The translations under genes and the position numbers were made by a program. The notes beneath the pieces are model-generated. The model was given only the letters and a program-made list of their open reading frames with translations. It ran no database searches and was not told where the DNA came from. From AC-49 sp963817035 (lineage in GTDB: Bacteria; Actinomycetota; Thermoleophilia; Solirubrobacterales; Solirubrobacteraceae), in the NCBI GenBank assembly GCA_963817035.1, contig CAWFMM010000003.1:372001-436000 (forward strand): a stretch of 64,000 nt of DNA, given 5' to 3'. Position 1 is the stretch's first letter. Every line of letters begins with the position of its first letter. Positions 25,884 to 34,799 of this stretch are shown here, one piece after another.

Positions 25884-25968
25884 ATGAGCGTCGATTTGGC
25901 TCTACAGGGTCAAATTTGGTCACCAGGCCGGCGACCGCGACGAAAAGCGGCGACCAGCTCGGAGCGGT

Positions 25969-26203
25969 GTGCGCGGTAACCGACGCGGCGACGAGCGCCA
26001 CGCTCGATTCCGACCATGGCCTGACGGCCATCGCGTGTCCCGCGAACGACACGTGCGTTGCGATGCGCGACGACGGGATAGGTGCGCTGACCTTCGATCC
26101 CGGAACGCTGCAGGTCGAGGCCAGTGGGACGATCGATCGCTTCGGCGCGATCCAGGCGGTTACGTGCCCGTCGATCACGGTGTCCGTGGAGCGCGGAGCC
26201 CGC
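25969..26203 (+). pseudogene. Fragment of a secreted repeat protein
   Basis: The frame reads AVTDAATSATLDSDHGLTAI, then ACPANDTCVAMRDDGIGALT and FDPGTLQVEASGTIDRFGAI. This is the LTAIACPS-x-CTAV-D..G...TFDP repeat found in long secreted actinobacterial proteins. Only one and a half repeats remain, with no start, signal peptide or proper end. It lies just inside the repeat-bounded segment. The bases on either side (25884-25968 and 26204-26308) hold nothing recognisable. Confidence 0.5.
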
Positions 26204-26308
26204 GGCCATGGGCCGCGCCGACGCACCATGCAGACACAGCCACGGCGAGAAACCAAAGGTCCTGCGCCTATCCTCGCGGCGTCACTGTGAATGCGGGAGG
26301 AGCTGACG

Positions 26309-26878
26309 ATGATGGAGGGCGAGGTTTCGCTTCACGGTGGTACCCCGGAGTCGCGCAAGCTCTACGGGAGGATCCAGCGGGCGATCGGGCTGACAGAGCG
26401 ACTGAATCGCATCCCGTTCGCAGACGGCGATGCGATTCGCCAGGCCTGGAGCGAGCTGACGGGTGGGCCAGTCGATCCGACGTTCTCGCTGATCCCACCC
26501 GTGTACAGCGAGCATGGCTTGAGCATTCGCGTCGGCCGCAACGTATTCATCAACCAGGGGTGCACGCTCAACGACATCGGCGGTATCGAGATCGGCGATG
26601 ACGTCCTGATCGGCCCGCGAGTGAGCCTGATCAGCTCCGGCCATCCGGTCGATCCGAGTCAGCGGCGCGGGCAGATCGTGGCTGCACCGATCGTCATCCA
26701 GCGAAACGTGTGGCTCGGCGCCGGTGCCATCGTCTTGCAGGGCGTGACGGTCGGAAAAGACTCGGTGGTCGCCGCCGGCGCGGTCGTCACGCGCGACGTC
26801 CCGCCCGCAACACTGGTCGCTGGCGTACCGGCCCAGGTGCTGAGACCGATCGGCGTCGACGCCTCGCCGACCGGCTGA
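26309..26878 (+). CDS. Acyltransferase of the maltose/nodulation O-acetyltransferase (LbH) family
   Basis: A 189-residue left-handed beta-helix acetyltransferase. An N-terminal helical cap (KLYGRIQRAIGLTERLNRIP) is followed by hexapeptide repeats: IRVGRNVFINQGCTLNDIGG, IEIGDDVLIGPRVSLISSGH and WLGAGAIVLQGVTVGKDSVV. The catalytic histidine is in SSGHPVDPSQRR, in the position used by maltose and galactoside O-acetyltransferases, which move acetyl from acetyl-CoA to sugar hydroxyls. GGAGGAG at 26296-26302 fixes the start at ATG 26309 rather than ATG 26291. It faces the convergent SDR gene and does not seem to belong to that operon. Confidence 0.92.
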   Translation: MMEGEVSLHGGTPESRKLYGRIQRAIGLTERLNRIPFADGDAIRQAWSELTGGPVDPTFSLIPPVYSEHGLSIRVGRNVFINQGCTLNDIGGIEIGDDVLIGPRVSLISSGHPVDPSQRRGQIVAAPIVIQRNVWLGAGAIVLQGVTVGKDSVVAAGAVVTRDVPPATLVAGVPAQVLRPIGVDASPTG

Positions 26879-26921
26879 GGGAGCCTGCCCGCGGAGCGGC
26901 CGTCCGCGCCGGCCGCGTGGG

Positions 26922-27749
26922 TCAGGAGGTGGCTGGCACCGGGTCGGGGTAGAACTTGCGCATCGCCCCGACCATGGTGTTCGAGCAGGCCATTCCGCCG
27001 TCGACGGCGATGAGGGCGCCGTTGACCCAGGAGGCGTCGTCGGTGGCGAGGAAGACCGCCATCTTCGCGACGTCTTCGGGCTCGCCGAGGCGCGGCGAGT
27101 TGGCCACGCTCAGGTAGGCGGCGTTGATCTCCGGGGTCGTCCCGGACTGCTGGGTCTCGGTGCGGATGACGCCGGGCATGACCCCGTTGCAGCGGATGCC
27201 TTGCTTGCCGACGCGGGTCGCGATCGTCTGGACGTACCAGTTCATCGTCGCCTTGGTTGCCCCGTAGCAGAGGGAGTGCAGGTCGCCGCCGAGTGCCGCG
27301 ATCGATGAGGTGAAGATGATCGAGCCGCTTCCCTGCGCGAGCATGTGCGGGAGCGCGTGCTTGCAGGCCAGAACGCCCCCGACGACGTTGACCTCCATGA
27401 AGCGCTGAAACACCTGGGGGTCGAACTCGAGCAGGTCCTGGTCGCGGGCCCAGCAATCCGGCTCGAGCATCATCGCGTTGTTGTGCAGGATGTCGATGCG
27501 GCCGAACTCGTCGATCGCGGCATCGATCATCGCCTTGTTGGGCTCGGGATCAGAGACGTCGGCCTTGACCGCGACCGCGCGACCGCCGGCGTCGCGGATC
27601 TCGGCCGCGACGGTCTCCGCGCTGTCGCCGCTTAAGGACGCGACGACCACGCCGGCACCCTCCTGAGCCATCAGGTGCGCCGTCGCGCGGCCGATGCCGC
27701 TGCCGCCGCCCGCGATCACGGCTGCCTTGCCCTCAAGTCGCCCTGTCAT
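26922..27749 (-). CDS. SDR family oxidoreductase
   Basis: A 275-residue classical short-chain dehydrogenase. The cofactor loop is IAGGGSGIGRATAHLM. NNAMMLEPD replaces the usual NAG motif. The catalytic residues are Ser in IIFTSSIAALGGDLHSL, with Tyr and Lys in LCYGATKATMNWYV. The C-terminus ends IAVDGGMACSNTMVGAMRKF, typical of members acting on hydroxy-steroid or monoterpene-like substrates. ATG 27749 has GAAAGGA six bases upstream; ATG 27773 in the same frame overlaps the stop of the gene before it. It is the last gene of a three-gene minus-strand set with the SnoaL-like protein and the amidohydrolase. Confidence 0.93.
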   Translation of the reverse strand: MTGRLEGKAAVIAGGGSGIGRATAHLMAQEGAGVVVASLSGDSAETVAAEIRDAGGRAVAVKADVSDPEPNKAMIDAAIDEFGRIDILHNNAMMLEPDCWARDQDLLEFDPQVFQRFMEVNVVGGVLACKHALPHMLAQGSGSIIFTSSIAALGGDLHSLCYGATKATMNWYVQTIATRVGKQGIRCNGVMPGVIRTETQQSGTTPEINAAYLSVANSPRLGEPEDVAKMAVFLATDDASWVNGALIAVDGGMACSNTMVGAMRKFYPDPVPATS

Positions 27750-27772
27750 GGAAGGTCCTTTCACCTCGACCA

Positions 27773-28333
27773 TTAGAGCCCGGTGATCTCGCTGGCGGTC
27801 GCCGGGTCGACCTCTTCGAGCGTCAACGGCTTGTTTGCGGCGTACATTATCTCCCCCGTCATGTACCGATTCTCTTTATCGAACGGGTTATAGACCGCCG
27901 TGTAGAACCCGATGTGGTACCACTTGTCCGCGTCGACTTCGGCGAGTCCGAGGAGCGCGCCGCCGGGGAAGACTCCGTGCTGGATGCACTCCTGGGCGAC
28001 CCCGTTGGCGCCGAACGTGTAGGTGAGGTTCTCCATCGGGCCGATGACCACCCCAGCGTCGCGTGAGTTGTCGTACAACTCCTGGACCGCCTCCCGCGAC
28101 TCGAGGCGATCGCCGTCAATGCCGAGGAACGCGCCTCCCTGGAAGCGGTACAGGATCGGCTCGCTGGTCGTGAGCGTCGCGATGATGGCCGGGACGTCCC
28201 AGACGACTTCTGCCCAGAAATGATCCCGCATCACCTCGAGCATGTGCCGGTGCACCGGGTTGTCGAGTCGCTCGATCTGGGCGTTGATCTCCGCCAGGGT
28301 GTCGGTTGACTTCAGACGCGCTTGTGTCGCCAT
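27773..28333 (-). CDS. SnoaL/NTF2-like protein
   Basis: A 186-residue protein with the cone-shaped NTF2-like fold. The segment HRHMLEVMRDHFWAEVVWDV leads into PAIIATLTTSEPILYRFQGG, then REAVQELYDNSRDAGVVIGP, a pattern of the SnoaL-type cyclases, dehydratases and ketosteroid isomerase-like proteins. The later part (AQECIQHGVFPGGALLGLAE; WYHIGFYTAVYNPFD) supplies the curved sheet. Such proteins next to an SDR and an amidohydrolase often belong to pathways degrading aromatic or terpenoid compounds. GTAGGAG gives a ribosome binding site before ATG 28333. A CAAGC-N4-GCTTG palindrome of TetR type lies 19 bases upstream. Confidence 0.82.
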   Translation of the reverse strand: MATQARLKSTDTLAEINAQIERLDNPVHRHMLEVMRDHFWAEVVWDVPAIIATLTTSEPILYRFQGGAFLGIDGDRLESREAVQELYDNSRDAGVVIGPMENLTYTFGANGVAQECIQHGVFPGGALLGLAEVDADKWYHIGFYTAVYNPFDKENRYMTGEIMYAANKPLTLEEVDPATASEITGL

Positions 28334-28351
28334 TGCCTGCTCCTACTCTCA

Positions 28352-28365
28352 CAAGCGGTTGCTTG
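28352..28365. promoter_or_regulatory. TetR-type palindrome upstream of SnoaL-like gene
   Basis: CAAGCGGTTGCTTG is a perfect CAAGC-N4-GCTTG inverted repeat lying 19 bases from the start codon. No TetR gene lies in this segment, so the regulator would be coded elsewhere. Confidence 0.5.
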
Positions 28366-28548
28366 ACTTGTGGGTCTTGCCTACGTCGGGTCGGCCGCAG
28401 AACATGGCGGTCCAGCCGGGACCTCTGCGATCTGGAAGGCGACGAACACGTCGTCCTCGAAGACCAGCGCGTCGTGCGCCTGCGTCTCGAGCGAATCACG
28501 AACATGGCAGCTCATGGCTTGCGCTCGGTGATGATCAGCGGCGAGCGG
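28366..28548 (-). other. Intergenic stretch with a possible C-terminal gene remnant
   Basis: Around 28379-28505 the minus strand reads ALVFEDDVFVAFQIAEVPAG followed by a stop at 28379-28381. There is no start codon or recognisable domain, so this may be the tail of a lost gene. Nothing else is seen. Confidence 0.25.
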
Positions 28549-29544
28549 CTAGGCGGAGGCGGGGACGGACAGGCGGCTGAGGAACTTCAGCGCGTTGCCG
28601 CTGCGGATCTTCTCCCGGTCGGCGTCGCTGAGGCCGATTCCCTCGGTCAGGTCGCCTTGGAAGTTGTCTGCGCCACCGAGGTTGTCGCCGTAGACGAACC
28701 GGTCAACCCCGAGCATCTCGACCAGGGCCTTGCGCATCACCGGCTCGTGGATGTCGGGGTCAAACAGGAAGTTGCCGAGGTAGTCCTTGACCTCGCGCTC
28801 GTTGACGGAGTCCGGCGCCATGGTCTTGTTGGTCTGCGCGAAGCGGCCGAGGTGATACGGGAAGAACCCGCCGGCGTGGGTGACGTAGAAGCGCAGGTCC
28901 GGGTAGCGATCGAACACGCCGCCACAGATCAGGTTCCACATCGCGAGCGTCTCGTAGTTGTTCATGCCGACGATCGACGACGCGTCGAACTCGTCGTGGC
29001 GGCTATCGCCCGTGGCGGAGTGGTTGTAGCCGTGCACGAACCCGGGGGCCTTCAGCTCGACCATCTTCGCCCACAGGGGATCGAAGACCCGGTCGTGGAT
29101 CTCCAGGCCACCGAAGTCCACGCCGCCGGTCATCATCCCGACCGCGCCAAGCTCGACAACCGCGCGCTCAAGCTCAGCGGGGGCGGCATCCGGGTCGGCC
29201 ATCGGGACCAGCGCCCAGAAGCCGAACTTGTCGGGATCCTGCGCGACGAACTTCGCCAACTCGTCGTTGACGGCGCGCGCAAAGCTCGTGCCGAACTCGC
29301 CGCCCCAGTACATGAACATATGCGCCGGCTGGCAGACGATCAGCTTGTCGATCCCGCGCTCCTGCATCCGCCCCAGCTGAGCCTCGAGCGAGAAGTACTC
29401 CGTCGGATGGGGCTGGTTCTTGTTCGTGTTCCCAAGGACCCAATCGCCGATCTTCAGGGTGTTGTTCTCCCAGAACGGTCCCCAATGGGGATCAAGGTCG
29501 AACATCCCTTGGGTCAGCTGGTGGGCATGCAGATTGATCAGCAT
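28549..29544 (-). CDS. Amidohydrolase family protein (ACMSD-like metal-dependent decarboxylase/hydrolase)
   Basis: A 331-residue TIM-barrel metal enzyme of the amidohydrolase-2 group. MLINLHAHQLTQ at the N-terminus gives the HxH metal pair. FVHGYNHSATGDS and FYVTHAGGFFPYHLGRF supply the later histidines. The catalytic aspartate lies in RFVYGDNLGGADN, where ACMSD and gamma-resorcylate decarboxylases have YxSDxP. Relatives remove carboxyl groups from aromatic or semialdehyde acids without redox cofactors. It is probably the first gene of the minus-strand set with the SnoaL-like protein and SDR, although a 215-base gap separates them. A TetR-type palindrome lies 79 bases upstream. Confidence 0.9.
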   Translation of the reverse strand: MLINLHAHQLTQGMFDLDPHWGPFWENNTLKIGDWVLGNTNKNQPHPTEYFSLEAQLGRMQERGIDKLIVCQPAHMFMYWGGEFGTSFARAVNDELAKFVAQDPDKFGFWALVPMADPDAAPAELERAVVELGAVGMMTGGVDFGGLEIHDRVFDPLWAKMVELKAPGFVHGYNHSATGDSRHDEFDASSIVGMNNYETLAMWNLICGGVFDRYPDLRFYVTHAGGFFPYHLGRFAQTNKTMAPDSVNEREVKDYLGNFLFDPDIHEPVMRKALVEMLGVDRFVYGDNLGGADNFQGDLTEGIGLSDADREKIRSGNALKFLSRLSVPASA

Positions 29545-29622
29545 GAGGGGCCTCTCGTCTCAAGATCGCAGTTGGAGTCACGCTTGGGGGTGGCGGACGG
29601 TGGGACACTAGCACGCGTATCA

Positions 29623-29636
29623 ACCGAGCGGTCGGT
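29623..29636. promoter_or_regulatory. TetR-type palindrome upstream of the amidohydrolase
   Basis: ACCGAGCGGTCGGT is a perfect ACCGA-N4-TCGGT inverted repeat. It has the same geometry as the palindrome at 28352 but a different half-site. The rest of 29545-29795 shows nothing else. Confidence 0.5.
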
Positions 29637-29795
29637 AGAAATGTTCGATGCCGACGTGCCCGCGAATCCGACCCTGCAGCGGTGAGGCACGGCGCTGACC
29701 GCACCCTTCGAGAATGACGCACGCAGCCTCGTACGCCACCTTGCCGGCGGCGACCCGCACTCGCCTCGATGCCTCTCTTCGGCCCGCGTGAGCCC

Positions 29796-29928
<133 letters not shown>

Positions 29929-30004
29929 AGTGCGGCAGGGACCTTATCGAGCCTGGGCGCGGCGGCGGTTGCGACCGATCTGGCCCGCTGCGAGCATCGC
30001 CACC

Positions 30005-30517
30005 ATGCCGATCGCCATCACCAGTACCCCACTGACGGTCGCGGTTACAAAGAAGGGCACCGCGATCACGGTCACCGACGCCGACGGACAGGTCGTCATG
30101 GACGGGGTGCGCGGCAAGGCGGCTGAGCCGGCCACCGCGGTGCTGACGACCGCGAGCTCGACGTGGACGATCACCGAGAAGCAGGACGGCGTGCGCCAGG
30201 TGCTCGATCCCGCCGGACTCGTCGTCGCCGAGATCCGCGGCAACGGCTGGACCCACGACACCATCTACACGGGCGACGGCAGTGAAATTCCGTCCAAGGG
30301 CCGTCGCAGCCTCGTCGGCTACGGCGCGTCGTTCGGCTCACTCGCCGCCGCGAAGGCCCCGATGGTCATGCCCAAGCGCCCGTTCAAGCTGATCCTCAGC
30401 GAAGGACTCCTCGCCCGCCCCGACCACGAGATGCTCGTCGCCGTCTTCGCCCACATCGCGCGCCAGAAAATCATCAGCTCGGTGCGCAGCGCGGCGAGCA
30501 GCAGCGTGCCGAGCTGA
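30005..30517 (+). CDS. Hypothetical protein, possibly LURP-one/scramblase-like
   Basis: A 170-residue protein with no signal peptide or membrane segment. The first 110 residues look like a series of beta strands (TVAVTKKGTAITVTDADGQV; STWTITEKQDGVRQVLDPAG; LVVAEIRGNGWTHDTIYTGD). This pattern of short repeated antiparallel strands recalls the LURP-one/tubby-like fold, but no motif confirms it. The C-terminal part (FKLILSEGLLARPDHEMLVA; VFAHIARQKIISSVRSA) is helical. ATG 30005 is preferred over an in-frame start at 29930, which touches the tRNA gene. It stands alone between tRNA-Arg and the transaminase operon. Confidence 0.6.
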   Translation: MPIAITSTPLTVAVTKKGTAITVTDADGQVVMDGVRGKAAEPATAVLTTASSTWTITEKQDGVRQVLDPAGLVVAEIRGNGWTHDTIYTGDGSEIPSKGRRSLVGYGASFGSLAAAKAPMVMPKRPFKLILSEGLLARPDHEMLVAVFAHIARQKIISSVRSAASSSVPS

Positions 30518-30602
30518 CCCCGCCTTATACGAACCGGACAGTCAGGCTCCCCCCTACCGCGCCCCAACCGGGTTGCCGACCCCACCTCTCGGGCAGTACG
30601 TT

Positions 30603-30617
30603 ATACAGACCGTCTAT
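30603..30617. promoter_or_regulatory. Candidate operator of the amine catabolism operon
   Basis: ATACAGACCGTCTAT has the perfect 9-base core AGAC-C-GTCT and near-matching flanks. It sits 15 bases before GTG 30633, overlapping where the promoter would be, so it probably binds a repressor. Which regulator binds is not evident. Confidence 0.4.
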
Positions 30618-30632
30618 CCGCGGAGGAATGCA

Positions 30633-32069
30633 GTGACTACGACCCCACATCGTGCGACCTCGACCGAAGGCATCGATCTTCAGGCGGTCGCGCGACGCAA
30701 CCTGTGGATGCACTTCACGCGCATGGGTGCCTACGACGCCGAGCACGAGGTTCCGATCATCGTGCGCGGCGACGGCTGCTATGTCTACGACGAGCGCGGC
30801 AAGCGCTACCTCGACGGCCTCTCGTCCCTCTTCTGCACCAACGCCGGCCACGGGCGCACCGAGATCGCCGATGCGATGGGCGAGCAGGCCAAGGAACTCG
30901 GCTTCTTCACCAACTGGAGCTACGCGCATCCCCGCGCAATCGAGCTGGCCGGCCGCGTCGCCGCCCTCGCTCCCGGCGACCTCAACCGCGTCTTCTTCAC
31001 CTCGGGCGGCAGCGAAGCCGTCGAGTCCGCGCTGAAGCTGGCCCGCGCCTACCACAAGCTCAACGGCGAGGCACAGCGTTACAAGCTGATCGCGCGCGAG
31101 GTCGCCTACCACGGCACCACGATGGGCGCCCTGTCGGCGACCGGGCTCACAAGTCTGAGGTCGCCCTTTGAGCCGATCCTGCCGGGCAACTGCCATGTGC
31201 CGAACACGCTCGACTACCGCTGGCCCGCCGACCGCGACCCACTCTGGGCCGCCGAGCAACTCGAGGAGCGCATCATCTTCGAGGGTCCCGAGACCGTCTC
31301 GGCCGTGATCCTCGAACCGCTGCAGAACGCCGGCGGCTGTTTCGTCCCCCAGCCCGGCTACTGGCAGAAGGTCCGCGAGATCTGCGCCCGTTACGGCATC
31401 CTGCTGATCTCCGACGAGGTCATCTGCAGCTGGGGGCGCCTCGGCCACTACTTCGGCGCCGAGCGCTACGACTACCGGCCCGACATGATCACCACGGCCA
31501 AGGGCCTGACCTCGGCCTACTCGCCGATGGGCGCGGTCATCGTCTCGGACCGGATCGCCGAACCGTTCATGCACGGCACCGAGTCGTTCAGCCACGGCAT
31601 CACGTTCGGCGGGCACCCGGTCTCGGCCGCCGCCGCGATGGCCAACCTCGACATCTTCGAGCGTGAGGATCTGTGCGGCCACGTGCTGGCCAAGCAGGGC
31701 GAGTTCCGCGCGATGCTCGAGTCCCTGCGCGACATCCCGATCGTCGGCGACGTCCGCGGTGCCGGCTACTTCCAGGCGATCGAGCTGGTCAAGAACCAGG
31801 AGACCAAGGAGTCGTTCGACGACGCTGAGTCCGAGACGCTGCTGCGCGGCTACCTGTCGGGCGCGCTGTATGAGAACGGCCTGATCTGCCGCGCCGACGA
31901 CCGCGGCGATCCGGTGATCCAGCTCGCGCCGCCGCTGATCGCCGACAGCGAGCAGTTCGAGGAGATCGAAGGCGTGCTCAGGCTGGTTCTGACCGAGGCG
32001 ACCAAGCGTATGACCAGCGGCGCGATGCCCAAGGCCAGCGCGCCGGCTACGCCGAGCCGGCTGAGGTAG
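30633..32069 (+). CDS. Class III aminotransferase (omega-amino acid/putrescine:pyruvate type)
   Basis: A 478-residue PLP-dependent transaminase of fold type I, class III. PLP-binding features are FFTSGGSEAVESALKLAR (phosphate loop), LLISDEVICSWGRLGHYFGA (the aspartate that binds the pyridine nitrogen) and the Schiff-base lysine in TTAKGLTSAYSPMG (about residue 289). HGITFGGHPVSAAAA contributes the neighbouring subunit's loop. These enzymes move an amino group from putrescine, beta-alanine or similar amines to pyruvate or another oxoacid. The ribosome binding site GGAGG at 30622-30626 fixes GTG 30633. It is followed within five bases by a PucR regulator, then alanine dehydrogenase and aldehyde dehydrogenase, which together suggest omega-amine catabolism with pyruvate as acceptor. 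Confidence 0.93.
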   Translation: MTTTPHRATSTEGIDLQAVARRNLWMHFTRMGAYDAEHEVPIIVRGDGCYVYDERGKRYLDGLSSLFCTNAGHGRTEIADAMGEQAKELGFFTNWSYAHPRAIELAGRVAALAPGDLNRVFFTSGGSEAVESALKLARAYHKLNGEAQRYKLIAREVAYHGTTMGALSATGLTSLRSPFEPILPGNCHVPNTLDYRWPADRDPLWAAEQLEERIIFEGPETVSAVILEPLQNAGGCFVPQPGYWQKVREICARYGILLISDEVICSWGRLGHYFGAERYDYRPDMITTAKGLTSAYSPMGAVIVSDRIAEPFMHGTESFSHGITFGGHPVSAAAAMANLDIFEREDLCGHVLAKQGEFRAMLESLRDIPIVGDVRGAGYFQAIELVKNQETKESFDDAESETLLRGYLSGALYENGLICRADDRGDPVIQLAPPLIADSEQFEEIEGVLRLVLTEATKRMTSGAMPKASAPATPSRLR

Positions 32070-32073
32070 CGCG

Positions 32074-33642
32074 GTGCTCTCCGTCGGCAGTCTGGTCTCC
32101 TCGTTCGGACTCGAGCTGTTGTGCGGAGCCGACGCCGCTGACGCCCCGGTCCGCTCGGTCCACTCCACGGAGCTGCACGACCCCACGCCGTTCCTGTCCG
32201 GTGGCGAGCTGATCCTGACGACCGGCCTTCAGCTCCGGTCGATCCAGGAGCAGCGCGCGTTCGTCGCGCTGCTGACCAAGCGCGGACTCGCCGGCGTCGG
32301 CTTCGGCACCGGCTTCGGCCACGACGAGGTCCCGCCCGCGCTGGTCGAGGCGGCCGCCGCCGCCGGTCTGCCGGTCTTCGAGGTTCCGTATGACCTGCCG
32401 TTCATCGCGATCACCGAGAAGGCCTTCACCCAGCTCATCAACGAGCAGTACGCGGCACTGCAGCGCGGCACCGAGGTCCACCGCCGGCTCGAGCGCCTCG
32501 TGCTCGAGGAGCGCGGGCTCGGCGAGCTGCTGACCGGACTGGCCGAGGCGATCCACGGCTCGGTCGTCGTGCTCGACGGTCGCGGCGAGACGCTCGCCGG
32601 CACGCCGGGCGACGCGCTGGCCCCGGAGACGCTCGAACGCCTGCGGGACGAGGTCCACGAGCGCACGCTCGCGCTCGGGCGGTCGGGCGACACGAGCGAC
32701 GGGATCGAGATCGCCTCCGAGCTGCCGGCCGGCGGTGTGCTCGTGCTGCCCGTCGTCACACACGGTCGCGGCGCCCCGCAGGCGTGGCTCGTCGCGGCAA
32801 GGGTCGCCGGAATCGGCGACTACGAGCGGCTGATCGTCCAACAGGGCGCGACCGTCGTCGCGCTGGAACTGATGCGCCAGCGTGCGATGCGCGAGACCGA
32901 GCGCCGGCTCGCCGGTGACGTACTCGCCGAGGCGGTCGGTGGATCGCTGGCCGAGCGCGAGACGAGCGTGCGGCTGCGGCCGTTCGGCATCGGCGCGCGC
33001 AGCGCCCTGATGGTCTTCCAGTGCGCCGATCCGACCGGCGCCGAGCGCGACCTCGAGAAGCTGCTCGCCGACGCCGGAGTCGCCGGGCTCGTGGCGACCC
33101 GCGGGACGCTGCTGTGCGCTGTCATCGATGCCCCCGACTCCGACGAACAGGACCCGCTGGCGCTGGCGGCCCAGTTACGCGACGGGCTGCAGCGCAGCCA
33201 CGGCGCGGTGCGCGCCGCGACGAGCCGTGGCGGCCCGTCGGGCCGCGTACGCCACGCATTCCACGAGGCGCGCTGCGCGCTGGAGGCGACCGCGCTGGCC
33301 AACGGATCGGCTCCCGACGTCGCCTCCTACCGGGACCTCGGCGCGTTCCAGCTCCTGCTCTCGCTCCAGGACGACGAGGCGCTGCGCCTGTACTGCGACA
33401 GCGTGCTCGCGCCGCTGCTCGCCGGTGGCGAGGAGTACGGCGACGAGTTGACGCGCTCGGTCGAGGTCTTCATCGAGTGTGGCGGCCAGTGGGAGCGCGC
33501 GGCGCGCGAGCTCTACTGCCACCGCCACACGCTGCGCTATCGGATCCGTCGCGTCGAGGAGCTGACCGGGCGCGATCTCAGCTCTGCGCGGGACCGAACC
33601 GAGTTCTGGCTGGCACTGCGAGCAAGGGAGTTAGTTGCATGA
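32074..33642 (+). CDS. PucR family transcriptional regulator
   Basis: A 522-residue regulator. The N-terminal PucR domain (residues about 5-120) includes FLSGGELILTTGLQL and GLPVFEVPYDLPFIAITEKA. A central GGDEF-like/GAF-like region follows. The C-terminal PucR helix-turn-helix has LTRSVEVFIECGGQWERAAR and LYCHRHTLRYRIRRVEELTG, the diagnostic signature. PucR-type proteins activate purine, amine or GABA catabolism genes when their substrates are present. It is encoded inside the operon, GTG 32074 lying only five bases after the transaminase stop, and its own stop overlaps the alanine dehydrogenase start (ATGA). It is therefore likely to control the operon itself. Confidence 0.93.
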   Translation: MLSVGSLVSSFGLELLCGADAADAPVRSVHSTELHDPTPFLSGGELILTTGLQLRSIQEQRAFVALLTKRGLAGVGFGTGFGHDEVPPALVEAAAAAGLPVFEVPYDLPFIAITEKAFTQLINEQYAALQRGTEVHRRLERLVLEERGLGELLTGLAEAIHGSVVVLDGRGETLAGTPGDALAPETLERLRDEVHERTLALGRSGDTSDGIEIASELPAGGVLVLPVVTHGRGAPQAWLVAARVAGIGDYERLIVQQGATVVALELMRQRAMRETERRLAGDVLAEAVGGSLAERETSVRLRPFGIGARSALMVFQCADPTGAERDLEKLLADAGVAGLVATRGTLLCAVIDAPDSDEQDPLALAAQLRDGLQRSHGAVRAATSRGGPSGRVRHAFHEARCALEATALANGSAPDVASYRDLGAFQLLLSLQDDEALRLYCDSVLAPLLAGGEEYGDELTRSVEVFIECGGQWERAARELYCHRHTLRYRIRRVEELTGRDLSSARDRTEFWLALRARELVA

Positions 33643-34766
33643 AGGTCGGAGTTCCAACCGAGATCAAGACCGACGAGTACCGCGTCTCACTCACCCCCGC
33701 CGGCGTGCGTGAGCTCGTCGACCGCGGGCACGAGGTGCTCGTACAGTCCGGGGCTGGTGAAGGCTCGGCGATCACCGACGCTGACTACGTCGGTCAGGGC
33801 GCGACGATCCTGCCCGACGCGCCCGAGGTCTTCGGCGCGGCCGAGATGATCCTCGGCGTCAAGGAACCGCAGTCGTCGGAGGTCCCGCTGCTGCGCGAGG
33901 GCCAGACGCTGTTCACGTACCTGCATCTCGCCCCGGTGCCCGAGCTGACCCAGGGCCTGATCGACACCGGCGCGACGTGCATCGCCTACGAGACGGTTGA
34001 GGACTCCAAGGGACGGCTGCCGCTGCTGGCGCCGATGAGCGAGGTGGCGGGACGGCTGGCCACGCAGACCGGCGCGTTCTATCTGCACCGCGCCAACGGC
34101 GGGCGCGGCGTACTGCTCGGCGGCGTGCCCGGTGTCGCGGCGGCCAACGTGATGGTCATCGGCGGCGGCGTCGTCGGCTTCAACGCGGCGACGGTGGCGA
34201 TCGGCATGGGCGCCGACGTGTTCACGTTCGACCGCTCGATCGACCGCCTGCGCGAGCTCGATATCGCCTTCAACGGCCGCGCCTCGACGGTCTACTCCTC
34301 GACGCTGGCGATCGAGCAGCTGCTGCCGACGGTCGACATGGTCATCGGCGCGGTGCTCGTCCACGGCGCCCGCGCGCCATGGGTGATCTCGCGCGAGCAG
34401 CTCAAGCTGATGAAGCCGCGCGCGGTCTTGGTTGACGTGTCGATCGACCAGGGCGGGTGCTTTGAGACGTCGCATGCGACGACGCATTCGGACCCGACCT
34501 ACGAGGTCGACGGCATCCTGCACTACTGCGTCGCCAACATGCCCGGCGCGGTGCCGATCACCTCGACCTACGCGCTGACCAACGCGACCCTGCCCTATGT
34601 GCTCGCGCTCGCCCAGCACGGTGTGGCCGGAGCTTTGGAGCGCGATCCGGGGCTGCGCCCGGGCGTCAACGTCGCCGCCGGGGCAGTGACACTCGAAGCC
34701 GTCGCGACCGGAACCGGCTTGCCTTACACGCCGCTCGACGAGGCGCTCGGCGCCCTCGCCGCCTAA
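33639..34766 (+). CDS. ald: Alanine dehydrogenase
   Basis: A 375-residue L-alanine dehydrogenase, the usual length, which converts alanine, water and NAD to pyruvate, ammonia and NADH. The N-terminus MKVGVPTEIKTDEYRVSLTP is the family signature with catalytic arginine. LGVKEPQSSEVPLLREGQTL has the substrate lysine, FTYLHLAP a catalytic histidine and VIGGGVVGFNAATVAIGMGA the NAD loop. VSIDQGGCFETSHATTHSDP includes the conserved aspartate. The start overlaps the PucR stop. Next to a pyruvate-type transaminase it probably regenerates pyruvate from the alanine formed, so the two enzymes together release ammonia from amines. Confidence 0.96.
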   Translation: MKVGVPTEIKTDEYRVSLTPAGVRELVDRGHEVLVQSGAGEGSAITDADYVGQGATILPDAPEVFGAAEMILGVKEPQSSEVPLLREGQTLFTYLHLAPVPELTQGLIDTGATCIAYETVEDSKGRLPLLAPMSEVAGRLATQTGAFYLHRANGGRGVLLGGVPGVAAANVMVIGGGVVGFNAATVAIGMGADVFTFDRSIDRLRELDIAFNGRASTVYSSTLAIEQLLPTVDMVIGAVLVHGARAPWVISREQLKLMKPRAVLVDVSIDQGGCFETSHATTHSDPTYEVDGILHYCVANMPGAVPITSTYALTNATLPYVLALAQHGVAGALERDPGLRPGVNVAAGAVTLEAVATGTGLPYTPLDEALGALAA

Positions 34767-34799
34767 CTGATTTCACTCAGAGTTTTCGAAAGGAGAGCC

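Noticed and set aside
30525..32186. 553-residue minus-strand frame opposite the transaminase gene
   Set aside because: It is antisense to a clear class III transaminase, rich in R, G, A and V with no motif, as expected from third-position GC on the other strand.
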